NCBI GenBank assembly: GCA_027563935.2
Contig: CM050453.2
Coordinates: 62,294,018 to 62,358,017 of the forward strand
DNA length: 64,000 nt
Source: Costus lasius
Taxonomy: Eukaryota; Streptophyta; Magnoliopsida; Zingiberales; Costaceae
Direction: 5' to 3'
Part shown: one piece after another, positions 8,129 through 20,317 of the stretch
Numbering within the stretch: position 1 is the first letter of the stretch
How the letters are laid out: every line of letters begins with the position of its first letter
Notes under the pieces: model-generated
Databases searched by the model: none
The model's input: only the letters and a program-made list of their open reading frames with translations
What the model was told of the DNA's origin: nothing
Made by a program: the position numbers and the translations under genes

Positions 8129-9815
8129 TGTTGGGGTATGCCCTTAAGGCTAATGTTTGAGGCCTTGGGATTGTATTAGTATCATGTAATAAACTCTTAA
8201 GTTTATAAAGGCATGGTTATTATTCAGGTTGTTACCTTGTCTGCTGTAATAAGTGTACTTCTGAATAATGTCTCAAAGCTGTTCAGCTAGGCTGACAGGC
8301 TATATGTCCTTAGTCGAGATATCTTGGTGAACATGAGACAGCCTTGATATGATTGAGACTAATATGAGTGCTAATCTTATAGGATGCTTCGAGCATGGAA
8401 TAAGATGTAGACTCATGGGTACATTGGATGTACTGGACAGACCCTACTGGGATATTCCATTGCTTGTCACAATGTGAATAATCCTTGTAAGCAGCAAGTG
8501 GCACATGTCCTTTGACTTGAGATCACTTGTGTTTCTAAATGATGATTGTCATTGTCTTGAGGTAGTTCAATATCATTTGAAACATAATGATTATAGACTA
8601 TCTTGGATGGTGAGCTTGAATCAGGTTAGGACACTAGTGATAGACATAGGATTGCCGTCTCCTTGTTTAAGGAGTGTGATGTTCTAAAGGGCCCCCTTAT
8701 GAGATGATTGAGATAGTGTATGGCCATACCCAGATGACTATGTGCATCTGATCTAATCATGCTCATCGTATTGGAGTTACAGGCTTGACATGCTTGTCCA
8801 ATAAGAACATCCAGTGGTAAAGGACATATGTATGCCTTGTGAATTGAGTCACACTTGTGCTATGGTTTGGGAGTAGTCTTGGAAGACTCTTTCCTTTATA
8901 TCGGGAGACAGTGATGTGTTGCTAGATACCCCTCACTGATCGTGATAACGTAAGTTATCGTTACCGACATTTAGAGGAAACCCTCAGGGTCGCACAATTT
9001 GGTGATATGGCTTACTTAAGTCAGATCGTATGGACTGGATTCTTTGAGTTCAGATTAAAGGGATTTAATCTCTGATTGTAAGTGAGATCTGGTCTGATCA
9101 TGTTTGATTGATTAGGGCTTGAGATCGGTAAGCTTCGATCGAGAGAGGTGATGCTAGATCGGAGAGATCAGGGGCATCAGGAGATGAACGGTTGGATCAT
9201 AAGCCTTGGGGTTCGATTTGGTCTAGACCAAGTGGCTTGAGCTATTTCGGTTTGGTTTCATGAACCAAAGCCGATTTGACATTTTGGATTGAACCGGTTC
9301 ACAAATATGAACGCTTGGTTCAATGCCAAAATGCGTTTTGGGTTGGCTTGAACGCATGGCTTGATTGACTTCCATTTATGGAAAGTCATCAAGGGCCGGT
9401 TTTGCTTCAATGCCAAAACGCTTATGCGTTGAGCTCCTCACTTCAACGCCTTGATTCTTTTCGAGGTGTGGTTGACGAAGGTGTGGAGTAGACATCCAAG
9501 AGAAGCTCTCGGCCGAACGGATTCATCTCATCAAACCCTTTCCATTCGACAAGAGAAGGCTTGGGTGTCTTGCTAGCACAAGAGATCTCAAGGAAGTGAG
9601 CATCTTCATCTTGTGTGTGGACTTGTGGAGGAGACCTAGTTTGATCTCTTCTTCCAAGCCGAATTCCAAGCTTATGGCGTTGGTATGATTTCTCATAACT
9701 TAAGTTGATCATATAGTTTCATATGCGATTTTGAAACCCTATTTTCCGCCATGCATGCTAGATGCGCATGATTAGGGTTTTTCCCCCCCCCCCCTTTATG
9801 TTAGGGGTTCCTACA
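8129..9815 (+). repeat. 3' LTR of element A (1687 bp)
   Basis: TGTTGGGG to CCTACA, followed by the GGGAT duplication. It is identical by eye to the 5' LTR apart from two extra C in the run at 9783-9794. Confidence 0.96.
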
Positions 9816-9820
9816 GGGAT

Positions 9821-11450
9821 TGTAACAGTGTCATGTAATAAAGTCTTATGTTTATAAAGGCATGGTTATTATTCAGGTTGTTACCTTGTCTGCTGTAATA
9901 AGTGTACTTCTGAATAATGTCTCAAAGCTGTTCAGCTAGGCTGACATGCAGTTAAGTCCTTAGTCGATATATCTTGGTGAACATGAGACAGCCTTGATAT
10001 GATTGAGACTAATATGTGTTCTAATCTTATAGGATGCTTGGAGCATGGAATAAGATGTAGACTCATGGGTACATTGGATGTACTGGACAGACCCTACTAG
10101 GATATTCAGTTGCTTGTCACAATGTGAATATTCCTTGATTGTAACAAGTGGCACATTTCCTCTGACTTGAGATCACTTGTGTTTTCTAAATGATGATTGT
10201 CATTGTTTTGAGGTAGTTCAATATCATTTGAAACATAATGATTATAGACTATCTTGGATGGTGAGCTTGAATCAGGTTAGGGCACTAATGATAGACAAAG
10301 GATTGCCGTCTCCTTGTTTAAGGAGTGTGATGTTCTAAAGGGGCCCCCTGGATGAGATGATTGAGAAAAGAGTATGGCCATACCCAGGTGACAGTGTTCA
10401 TCTGTTCTAATCATGCTCGTCATATTGGAGTTACAAGCTTGACACGCTTGTCCAATAAGAACATCCAGTGGCAAAGGAAATATGCATGCCTAGTGAGTTG
10501 ATTCACACTTGTGCTGTTTTTGGGTGTAGTCTTGGAAGACTCTTTTCTTTATATCGAGAGACAGTGATGTGTTGCTAGATACCCCTCACTGATCGTGATG
10601 ACGTAAGTTATCGTTACCGACATTTAAAGGAAACCCTCAGGGTCGCACAATTTGATGATATGGCTTACTTAAGTCAGATCGTGTGGACTGAATTGTTTAA
10701 GTTCAGTTTAAAGGGATTTGATCTCTGATTGTAAGTGAGATCTGGTCTGATCATGTTTGATTGATTAGGGCTTGAGATCGGTAAGCTTCGATCGAGAGAA
10801 TAGATGCTAGATCGGTGAGATCAGAAGCATCAAGAGATCAACGGTTAGATCTGGAGCCTTAGGGTTTATTTGAGATCTAGACTTGATTGCTTGGCTTGAT
10901 TGGTTCTTAAACCGAACCAAATTGAACCAGCTCATGAAATGAGCGCATGGTTCAAGGCGTGGCGACATGTTCACTTGGCGTGAACATTGGAGCGATGAGT
11001 GGTTGCTATTTTTAGTAACCATGATCTCCACTTGGAGATGGCTCACGTTCGAATAGAGGGTTCTCTATTCTCGTCACTAAAACTCATTCCTCTGGACACC
11101 TTTTGGTGTGCGGCGACAACTTGAAGCATAGAGGAAGATTCGGCCAAGAGAGATCGATATCTCCATCCCTTTCCTTTCGATCAAAGACATCATGGACGAT
11201 CCTTGCTAGCACAAGGGACGACAAGAAGCAAGCCGTCGCTCATCTTGTGTGTGACGATTTGGAGGAGACCTTCGTTGTTCTCTTGCTTCCAAGGCGCCAT
11301 CTTGAAATGGCTATGGTATGAATCGCATCTTCTCTATTCATGTTTTCGAAAGTTGATCATATAATGCATGCTCTTCGACCCTTGAATCCGCTGCCTATCA
11401 TGTTGCGCCACTTTAGGGTTTCGCACCCCTCATGAAAGGGGTTCCCTGCA
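9821..11450 (+). repeat. Right part of solo LTR S (family 1), split by element A
   Basis: With 603-645 this makes a complete LTR of about 1673 bp that starts TGTTGGGG and ends CCCTGCA. It is flanked by TATGC at 598-602 and 11451-11455 and sits inside B's gag. No internal region accompanies it, so it is a solo LTR left by recombination between the two LTRs of a former element. It carries the palindrome GTATGGCCATAC, hairpin 10989-11029 (inner stem GGTTGCTA/TAGTAACC) and the donor-like ATGGCTATG|GT at 11307-11317. Confidence 0.95.
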
Positions 11451-11455
11451 TATGC

Positions 11456-14400
11456 TGCACAGGCGAGGACAGAATGCTATAATCTGACAAAGCCGTTCTT
11501 TCAGAGCAAACTGGCTGAAGAGAGCCCAGTGGGAGCTCACGTGCTCAAGATGATTGGGCACAAGGAGGCTCTAGAGAAACTGGGGCATACCATCAATCAG
11601 GAGCTTGCTGTAGACATTATTCTGCAGTCTCTCCCGTCCTCTTTCGATGCGTTCATTATTAACTTTAATATGAACAAAATTGATTGTACTCCGGCAGAGC
11701 TGCTGATATGCTCTTGACTACTGAGGAAACTCTGAAGGGAAAGCCTTCAACCTCTGTCTTAATGGTTCCTTCAAGGAACAAGAAGAAGGGGAAGAAGGGC
11801 AAGACCCCTGTCAAGAGTTACAGCAAGGCACTGAAGCAAAAAGTCAAGCGGTCAAAGGAATACAGATGTTTCCACTGTGGCCAGCTAGGTCACTGGAAAA
11901 AGGACTGTAAAGCGCTCCAAGGAGATAAGAGGGGAAGCTTTGCTTCTGGCTCAGGTATATACGTGACGGAAGTCATGGTTTCATCTTCTTCTATTTCATG
12001 GGTGTTGGACACTGCATGTGGAGTTCACATTTGTTCAAATGTACAGGAACTCAAGAGAAGAAGACAGGTGGGACAGCATGAGGTGGACCTACGAGTTGGA
12101 AACGGGGCACGGGTTGCTGCTGTTGCTGTAGGAGACTATTTCATCTCTTTGCCATCTGGACTTGTATTAGAACTAAATAGTTGTTACTTTGTTCCCAGCA
12201 TTACTAAGAATATTATCTCTATTCCTGCTCTTGTCAGGAAGGGATTTTCCTTTGAATGCAATATTTCAAAGTGTGTTTTATCTTTTGATAATATTGTTTA
12301 TGCTACTGGTTCAATTAACAATGGGTTATTCATGTTGGACATGGAATGTTCTATACAAAATATTGATATTAAGAAAGCCAAGTATGCTGATGACAGCACC
12401 TTGCTATGGCATAGTCGTTTAGGCCATATTAACAAGAAACGCATTAAGCGGTTGCATGATCATGGACTGCTAGGATCATTCTCCTATGAGGAGATTGATA
12501 CATGCAAGGCTTGTTTAATGGGTAAAATGACGAAGTCACCTTTTCCTAACAAAGGTCAAAGGGCTTCAGGTTTACTTGACCTTATACACAGTGATGTGTG
12601 TGGGCCATTTAGTAAACATGCCAGAGGTGGCTATCAGTACTTCATTACCTTTACTGATGATTTCAGTAGATATGGGTATGTCTATTTAATGAGACATAAA
12701 AGTGAATCTTTTGACAAGTTCAAAGAGTTCAAGAATGAAGTACAGAATCAGCTAGGCCGAAATATCAAGGCACTTCGTTCTGATCGAGGTGGAGAATACC
12801 TAAGTCATGCGTTTACTGACTATCTTAAGGAGTGTGGGATTATCTCACAGCTCACTCCGCCAGGAACACCGCAATGGAATGGTGTGTCCGAGAGGAGAAA
12901 TAGAACGTTACTTGATATGGTTCATTCTATGATGAGTCAGGCTACTCTTCCATATTCCTTTTGGGGATTTGCACTGGAAACAGCTGCAAAGGTACTAAAC
13001 CGAGTGCCATCCAAGGCAGTTTCAAAGACCCCATATGAATTATGGTATAGGAAACAGCCTAGCTTGACATTTATCAGGATCTGGGGCTGCGAGGCTTATG
13101 TTAAAAGGCTCGTCTCTGGGAAACTAGAGAGCAGATCTGACAAATGTATCTTTGATGGTTACCCTAAGGAAACTAAGGGTTATTATTTCTACGATCCCAA
13201 AGAGAACAAGGTATTTGTTGCTCGGACGGCCATATTTCTTGAGAAGGAGTTTCTTCTGCAAGAGGCCAGTGGGAGAGAAATAAAGTTGGATGAGAATCCA
13301 GAAGAAGGACAAAGTAGTCAAGCACAGTTGGATGAGCCTGAGCCGGTTGATCAGGTTATTGAACAACCTGAGGCTCAGATATCACGGGAACCGCAAAGAT
13401 CGGGAAGGATCCGTCGACAGCCTGAGCGCTATGACGGAGTCTACATCATTGATAATGATGAACCCCTCACTTATGCGGATGCGGTCACTGGACCGGAATC
13501 AGTGAGATGGCTTGAAGCTATGCGCGCCGAGATGGACTCCATGTCAGATAACCAAGTTTGGGATTTGGTTGATCCGCCTCCGGGAGTTATCCCTATAGGC
13601 TGTAAATGGATCTTCAAGAAGAAGATTGACATGGATGGTAACGTGGTTACCTATAAAGGCAGGCTAGTTGCGAAAGGTTTCAAACAAATCTACGGGATAG
13701 ATTATGATGAAACTTTCTCACCTGTAGCTATGTTTAAGTCTATTCGGATTCTTTTCGCGATAGCTGCATATTATGATTATGAGATTTGGCAAATGGATGT
13801 GAAGACAGCTTTCCTGAATGGAAATCTGGATGAGGATGTGTATATGACACAACCAGAAGGTTTCACTAATCCATCAGATCGTCATAAGATATGCAAGTTA
13901 AAGAAGTCCATTTATGGACTTAAACAAGCATCTAGAAGCTGGAATATTCATTTTGATGAATCAATCAGTGAGTTTGGTTTCATCAAGAACGAGGATGACC
14001 CGTGTGTATATAGAGGTTTAGTGGGAGCGTGATTACTTTCCTTGTCCTCTACGTCGATGATATCTTGATCATTGGAAACGACATTCCTGAAATGCATGCG
14101 GTTAAGGCATGGTTAAGAAAGTGTTTCCAGATGAAAGATCTTGGAGAAGCAGCCTATGTGTTAGGTGTGAAGATCTACAGGGATAGATCTAAGAGGCTTC
14201 TCGGGCTGTGCCAGAGTACTTACATCGATAAAGTCCTGGAGAGATTTCATTTAGAGAATTCTAAAAGAGGATATCTTCCAGTCAGACATGGTCTGAATCT
14301 TTCAAAGAGTCAGTGTCCACAAACACAGACTGAGAAAGATGAAATGGACAATACGCCTTATGCTTCGGCTATTGGGTCCATTATGTATGCGATGTTGTGT

Positions 14401-15033
14401 ACTCGCCCAGACGTCGCTTACGGGTTAAGCGTGACCAGTCGGTTCCAAAGTAATCCAGGTCAGGCGCACTGGATTGCGGTCAAGAACATTTTAAAATATC
14501 TGCGGAGGACCAAAGATATGTTCTTGGTGTATGGTGGTCAGGAAGAACTTAGTATTGAAGGATATACTGACGCTTCGTTCCAATCTGACCAGGATGATTT
14601 CCGATCGCAATCAGGCTATGTTTTTAGCTTGAATGGAGGAGCGGTGGTGTGGAAGTGTTTCAAACAGTCAACTGTTGCTGATTCCACAACAGAAGCCGAG
14701 TATGTTGCAGCCTCGGAAGCATCCAAGGAGGCAGTGTGGATTCGTAAGTTCGTGAGAGAACTTGGTGTTGTTCCTTCGAGTGCAGATCCTTTGGTTATCT
14801 TCTGTGATAACACTGGAGCAATCGCACAAGCAAAGGAACCACGGTCGCACTAGAAGTCCAAGCACATACAGAGACGGTTTCATTTGATCAAGGAGATCAT
14901 AGATCGTGGCGAGATCAAAGTCTGCAAGGTTCATACAGATGACAATCTGGCAGACCCGCTTACCAAGCCTCTGGCACAGCAGAAGCATGAGAAGCACTGT
15001 AATAATATGGGTTTGAGATTTCTCAACCATTAG
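11456..15033 (+). pseudogene. Element B copia polyprotein, main part (gag end to RNase H), frameshifted
   Basis: This continues the gag begun at 298. Domains: gag C-terminus, CCHC knuckle CFHCGQLGHWKKDC, protease WVLDTACG, integrase (HHCC plus DDE with SERRNR), RT with YVDDI, and RNase H. Set against copies D and H (3885 nt), the two B pieces total 3883 nt: one base is missing near 11706 (GCTGAT for GCTGAAT) and one near 14011 (TATAGAGG for TATAAGAGG). A TAG at 14851-14853 replaces CAG in RNase H. The natural stop is TAG at 15031-15033. A Leu-to-Pro change occurs early in the resumed gag (AAGCCG for AAGCTG). The gene cannot give a working polyprotein. Confidence 0.94.
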
Positions 15034-15053
15034 ATTAAGTGCAAGTGGGAGAT

Positions 15054-16733
15054 TGTTGGGGTATGCCCTTAAGGCTAATGTTTGAGGCCTTGGGATTGTA
15101 ACAGTATCATGTATAAACTCTTATGTTTATAAAGGCATGGTTGTTATTCAGTTTGTTACATTGTCTGCTACAATAAGTGTACTTCTGAATAATGTCTCAA
15201 AGCTGTTCAGCTAGGCTGACATGCAGTTAAGTCCTTAGTTGATATATCTTGGTGAACATGAGACAGCCTTGATATGATTAAGACTAATATGTGTTCTAAT
15301 CTTATAGGATGCTTCGAGCATGGAATAAGATGTAGACTCATGGGTACATTGGATGTACTGGACAGACCCTATTTGGATATTCAATTGCTTGTCACAATGT
15401 GAATAATCCTTGTTTGCTACAAGTGGCACATGTCCTCTGACTTGAGATCACTTGTGTTTCTAAATGATGATTGTCATTGTTTTGAGGTAGTTCAATATCA
15501 TTTGAAACATAATGATTATAGACTATCTTGGATGGTGAGCTTGAGTCAGGTTAGGGCACTAGTGATAGACATAGGATTGCTGTCTCCTTGTTTAAGGAGT
15601 GTGATGTTCTAAAGGGGCCCCCTGGATGAGATGATTGAGAGAGTGTATGGCCATACCCAGGTGACTGTATTCATCTGATCTAATCATGCTCATCATATTG
15701 GAGTTACAAGCTTGACACGCTTGTCCAATAAGAACATCCAGTGGCAAAGGAATCATGTATGCCTAGTGAGTTGATTCACACTTGTGCTGTTGTTTGGGTG
15801 TAGTCTTGGAAGACTCTTTTCTTTATATCGGGAGACAGTGATGTGTTGCTAGATACCCCTCACTGTTCGTGATAACGTAAGTTATCGTTACCGACATTTA
15901 AAGGAAACCCTCAGGGTCGCACAATTTGATGATATGGCTTACTTAAGTTAGATCGTGTGGACTGAATTGTTTAAGTTCAGTTTAAAGGAATTTAGTCTCT
16001 GATTGTAAGTGAGATCTGGTCTGATCATGTTTGATTGATTAGGGCTTGAGATCGGTAAGCTTCGATTGAGAGAATGGATGCTAGATCGGTGAGATCAGAA
16101 GCATCGAGAGATCAACGGTTAGATCTGAAGCCTTAGGGTTTAATTGAGATCTAGACTAATTGCTTGGCTTATTTGGTTTCTTGAACTGAACCAACTTGAA
16201 CCGGCTCATCATATGAGCGCATGGTTCAAAGGGGAGAGCTAATAGCGTTAAGGAAAATTCATGGTCGCATGAATTGGAGACTTTGCTATTTTTAGATAGC
16301 ACTTCTCTAAACGTGACCACGCTTCACGTTCACGAAAAAGGGAAGCTCTATTCTCGCCTCTCGCCCTTCTCTCTCGACACACTCATGTGTGGTGACGACT
16401 TCAAGTCTCTAGGAGAGGATTCGGCCAAGAAGAAAAAAATATCTCTTTCCTTCCACACGACAAGCCCCTCTTGGAACCTTGCTAGCACAAGGAGCACCAA
16501 GGGAGTAGGCGGCTTCTTCATCTTGTGTGCGCATCCTTTGGAGGAGATCCTCTCGCTCTCTGCTTCCAAGACACCATCCAAGAGATGGCGATGGTATGGA
16601 TCTTTCTCTTCTATACTAGCATTCGAAAGTTGATCATATGATATATTAAGATCTCTTGAAACCCTAGCTTCCCATGCGAATTTTATATGCGCCTCCCTTA
16701 GGGTTTCGGCCCCCTAGATTAAGGGGACTATCA
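15054..16733 (+). repeat. 3' LTR of element B (1680 bp)
   Basis: It starts TGTTGGGG directly after the polypurine tract and ends GGGGACTATCA, where family-2 leader sequence begins. It carries the family landmarks, hairpin 16274-16310 (GCTAT/ATAGC inside TTGGAGA/TCTCTAA) and ATGGCGATG|GT at 16585-16595. Its 5' partner lies outside the window. Confidence 0.92.
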
Positions 16734-17562
16734 CACTTGCTTTCGGCTTCTGGCATGAGCTGATTTGCTTCAGGGACTCACAACCCTTGGATGCACGATA
16801 ACATGTCACATGGCTCGTGACAAGTTATGTGTATGAAAAGGGCTATGACCATATCGACCAAACAAGTATGCCTGTGATGGTTTATTATTCTGTCCATAGC
16901 ATGCCTGTGATGTTTTTCCTTTTGCTGACATAACCATAGGAAAACTGCATGCTAGAAAAGAATAAAACAAACATGCAAAAACTCTCAATACAATATCAAG
17001 TCGATAGCCTTCTAACGCGTAGCCCTCATCAAGCTATCGATCGGTGGTGTTGTAAACTGTTTCCCACCCTCGTGGGACACACCCACTTATCTTTAGAAGG
17101 TGTGAGGAGACAATGATTTCCCCAGTCCAGTTTTAACCTGGGCGTGCCTTCGCAAGGAATTCGTTGGCCCTAGGCATAACGGTTAGGACCAAACTTGACT
17201 AGTTTTTCATATGTCACGGACATGATGAATCACTAGAGGCAGCTGTTGAGAGGATAGGGTTCTGTGTTGTATCCAGCCCTCGCTGGACACAGGGCGCCTA
17301 GTCTGTCTTGACTAAGAGGAATTGTGCATGGCACAATTGGCTGGCATGCCTACCTAAGGAAGCATGAGACTCTCTGTGCATCCCAACTCACCATCGTGAG
17401 TCGCGGAGACCTCATGTGAAATTAGGATCCTACTCACTTATTTCCATGTTGAGTTTGAGAGTTCTCAACTTGTTTTGGAAGTAGTGGGAGCATAGCATTT
17501 AATTTAAAGTCCTTGTTAAATGTTTTATCATATTAATTATTTTACTTATTTGCTTATTGTAG
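16734..17562 (+). other. Leader of family 2 copia element C, with H1-H3 hairpins
   Basis: Untranslated sequence homologous to the minus-strand leader of element E (43948-45271). Hairpins: H1 GGTGT...TCCCAC, CCTC, GTGGGA...ACACC (17046-17083); H2 CTGTG, TTGTA, TCCAGC, CCTC, GCTGGA, CACAG (17262-17292); H3 ACTCAC, CATC, GTGAGT (17386-17401). A TTATTGTAG acceptor-like site abuts the gag ATG at 17563. The PBS and 5' LTR of C are not here; element B interrupts the leader at its left edge. Confidence 0.7.
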
Positions 17563-18198
17563 ATGGCATCTCCTGATCTAAGATTGAAACTTTATAAAAA
17601 TAAATTGGATGGGATAAATTGGACAAATTGGTTCAAGATTTTGTCCAAGATACTGGAATAAGAGAATAAGGTGCATCTTCTTGAAAGACCTCCATCCCAG
17701 CCCAGTGTGTATTTCACTACTGAGTGGGAGTGGAATGTCTATCTTGAACATTGTGAAGATAATGAACAGTACACTGCTCTTGTCTTAGAGTGCATGACCC
17801 TAGAGGTCAAAGTTGAGTGTGATGAGATGGGGATTTATGATCTTATCATACATCTCAAAGGTCTCTTCACACCATGCTATATAGACAAAGATCAAAGAGA
17901 GTTCTGTTGGATCTTCAGAGTGTATGCCTAAATCTAAGAATGACCATGGTTCTGTATCTTCGAAGCTAATACTTCGGAAGACTGGGAATGCATGGGTATT
18001 TCGAAGAGGATTAATGGCCAAGAAGAGCATGGCAAAGAAGAAGGGATGTAATCCATCCGCTTCAGGTATTGTGTTACCGAGGTCTTTATGTCTACTTCTT
18101 ATTCATGGGTACTGGGTACCGCATGTGAGGCTCACATATGTTTTACATGTGCAGGAGCTCAGAAGAACTAGGATGATTAGGCTTGGTGGGATCGACTC
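17563..18198 (+). pseudogene. Element C gag and start of protease, degenerate (copia family 2)
   Basis: It starts ATG GCA TCT CCT and reads as a copia gag N-terminus (LDGINWTNWFKILSKILE) before a TAA at 17659-17661. The same frame reopens at 17671 and runs to 17931. Downstream, with frameshifts, a trace of the zinc-knuckle-to-protease segment is visible: around 18070-18150 a shifted frame gives CVTEV then WVLGTACEAHIC, in which the catalytic Asp of the family motif (WVLDTACG) is Gly. The frame is then cut at 18198 by the inverted LTR of element E. This is the oldest, most decayed layer of the window; the rest of C should lie beyond the right edge. Confidence 0.75.
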
Positions 18199-20296
18199 TG
18201 TTGGGAAACCCCGGGGACATTTTACAATTTTTAGAGTCATGGACATATATTTTACGCAGCGGAAGAATGTCCCCGAAACAAGCCGGTCCCAAAAACCCAG
18301 TGAAGATCTCTTGCAAGGGGGTCGACACGATGTGATAATAAGTACCTTTAAGCAATTAGAAGCCGATGTCGATGAAGGCGCCCAAGTGTTCGCCCTCTGC
18401 AGTCTCGCACACACGGATTCCTCAAGTTTTCTTCTTCCTCGCCCAGTGCTAGCCTCGGGAAGAAGATCCATGCCTTAGGAGAGTTCTCCAAGCAACTTGC
18501 GCCACCACCAAGATGTGATGCGCCAAGGAGATGGAAAGAGAAGGGAACGCCGCAAGCCTTCTTGTTCCTTTTCGCCAAGGAAAGGAAGAGGAGAAAGATG
18601 AAGCATGCTTGCGCCCTTGATGGAAGAAGAAGAGCTCTAAGCTCTCCAAGCCGTCGCCCTCTAATGCTTCATGCCTCCAAGGAATTAGCATCATCAAGAG
18701 AGGGGGCGGCAAGGGCTTATTTATAGGAGCAAGAGGCGGTTAGGGGAGAAAGGAAAGTGTTGACAATTAGGGCATGATTCTAGGAGATTATTTAATTAAA
18801 TATACTGATTAAATCTCCACTCCCATATGCGCCTAAGACTTGCCAAAGCAAGTATCAGCCATATGAGCCCATATCATGCCATATGAGGCATTAATCCCAT
18901 CTATGCGCCTAGACCTAGTCAAGGCAATATAATGGATTGCCTAATATGGCTTGGGCGCAAGTCCTAATCCAATTAGGACTCTAATTATGTTAATAATCAG
19001 CCCACAATTGTCAAACACAATCCAATCAATTATCTTGGGTGATTTATTCAAATCCAATTTGATTTAATCACCTAGGAGATACCAAACAAGGCATAGGCGC
19101 AAATTCTAGTCCAACTAGAATCCCATATGCGCCTATCCTATTAATTCATCCCCATTATACCCTTCAAGCCTCATAGCCCTTCAATACAACTTATTAGCAA
19201 GCCCAACTAAACAATGGGCCAAGCCCAAAGTCCATTATGCATGTTAACCAAGCTATTGGATCCAATCCAATTTAACCCATGGTCAAATGAGGTTAACCAT
19301 GGTTAATTTGATCAATATGCTAAAAACGGAAGTTGGCTCCAATAAGTTTCTTCCATCTCATTAGGCCCATTGGCGCTGATGAAATCTCCCAAATAGATCC
19401 GAGTTATCCAATAACTCGATCTAAAGGCTACCCGATCAATATGAAAACTCGAGTATCAAGGTGTGCGACCCTGTAGGTTCCTCTAATGCTGGCAGTGCTA
19501 ACCAAAGGTCATCACAAGCAGTGAGTGGCACCTAGCAGTGCATCGCTGCTACCCAGGTCATTGGAATGGATATCGACATCGACATCCCCATCATCGCAAC
19601 TAGGTACAGATGCATTACAGTCTCTTTGCCGAACTGATATCCGATTGGACAAGTGTGTCACCACTTGTTTTCACCCAATCACATGGTTATGACTAAATCA
19701 GGTTTTCACCTGGGTATGGCCATACACTTTCAGTCATAGAACCATAGAGGAGCTCTATGGATATCATGCTTCCCTAAGGAATGGGCAAATCCTATGTCTG
19801 TCCATTGGCCTTCTCATATGGGTCATGACATGCTCAATGACAACCGTTATGCCCTCCCAACTACGGCGAGGTGTTAAGTTGTATCAAAGCAAGTCCCTAA
19901 CCATATAGAATGGTCAATGACCTCAAGTCAAGGGATCAATGCATCTCCTGTCACTTGTGAGGATAACTCATGACACCAAGTCATAGCCTCACAGCGGGTC
20001 TATCCAGTATATCCTCCAATGATATACCCATGTGTCTGCGTTAGCACCACGTGCCTAACCAGCCCACATACCAATCTCACAAGTACCAGAGCTGTCCCAT
20101 ATCCACTCAGGTACATCGACTAGGGACAATCATTTGAGCACAGATCCAATCTATCTCCAGGGACATTATCATGTAAGTACACAATTGCAGGTGTAGACAA
20201 ACAATGATAACGACAATGCCAGAAAGATATTTGAATATCAGAGTTAAGTAGTACAAAGATTGGCCAAAACTAGGTCCTAGGGCATATACACCAACA
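18199..20296 (-). repeat. 3' LTR of element E (2098 bp, inverted)
   Basis: On the plus strand it runs TGTTGGGAAACCCC to ACACCAACA; on the minus strand it starts TGTTGGTGTATATGCCC. It shares with family-1 LTRs the palindrome GTATGGCCATAC (19714-19725) and a GGGTCGCACA block (minus strand, near 19460-19472), so the two LTR families are distantly homologous. The first 848 bp match 54775-55622. No protein-coding frame is supported. Confidence 0.93.
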
Positions 20297-20311
20297 ATCT
20301 CCCACTTGGAC
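20297..20311 (-). other. Polypurine tract of element E
   Basis: On the minus strand it reads GTCCAAGTGGGAGAT directly before the LTR, matching the family-1 tract at GTGGGAGAT. Confidence 0.85.
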
Positions 20312-20317
20312 TAAGAC

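Larger units (their letters stand above)
646..9815 (+). mobile_element. Complete Ty1/copia family 1 element A, nested in solo LTR S
   Basis: A full-length copia element with LTRs at 646-2330 and 8129-9815, PBS at 2333-2344, a long leader, a single pol-type frame (4224-8108) and a polypurine tract at 8112-8128. The target duplication GGGAT is intact on both sides (641-645 and 9816-9820). By eye the two LTRs differ only in the length of a C-run near the 3' end (10 versus 12), so the insertion is very young. Despite this, the polyprotein frame carries three nonsense codons and a mutated natural stop, so the copy was probably already defective when it moved and was presumably mobilised by proteins from a relative. 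Confidence 0.97.
1..16733 (+). mobile_element. Copia family 1 element B (5' end outside window), interrupted by solo LTR S and element A
   Basis: The window opens inside the untranslated leader of a Ty1/copia element. Its gag starts at 298, is cut at 602 by a solo LTR (S, itself split by element A), resumes at 11456 after the TATGC target duplication, and runs to a polypurine tract at 15037-15053 and a 3' LTR at 15054-16733. Once S and A are set aside, the coding region is colinear with copies A, D, G and H. B appears to have inserted into the leader of family-2 element C, because C-type leader sequence begins directly after its 3' LTR. The expected 5-bp duplication would be CACTT (16734-16738), but its partner is outside the window. 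The polyprotein gene is dead: two frameshifts and one nonsense codon. Confidence 0.93.

Noticed and set aside
16274..16633. A 119-codon plus-strand frame in B's 3' LTR, and similar frames in D and H LTRs
   Set aside because: Frames differ between copies and are not conserved; the candidate mini-exon ATG lies in another phase.
18103..18578. Minus- and plus-strand frames of 70-184 codons across the left edge of E's LTR
   Set aside because: The plus frame 17924-18478 crosses from C gag into the LTR of E; the others lie within LTR sequence. None resembles a protein family.
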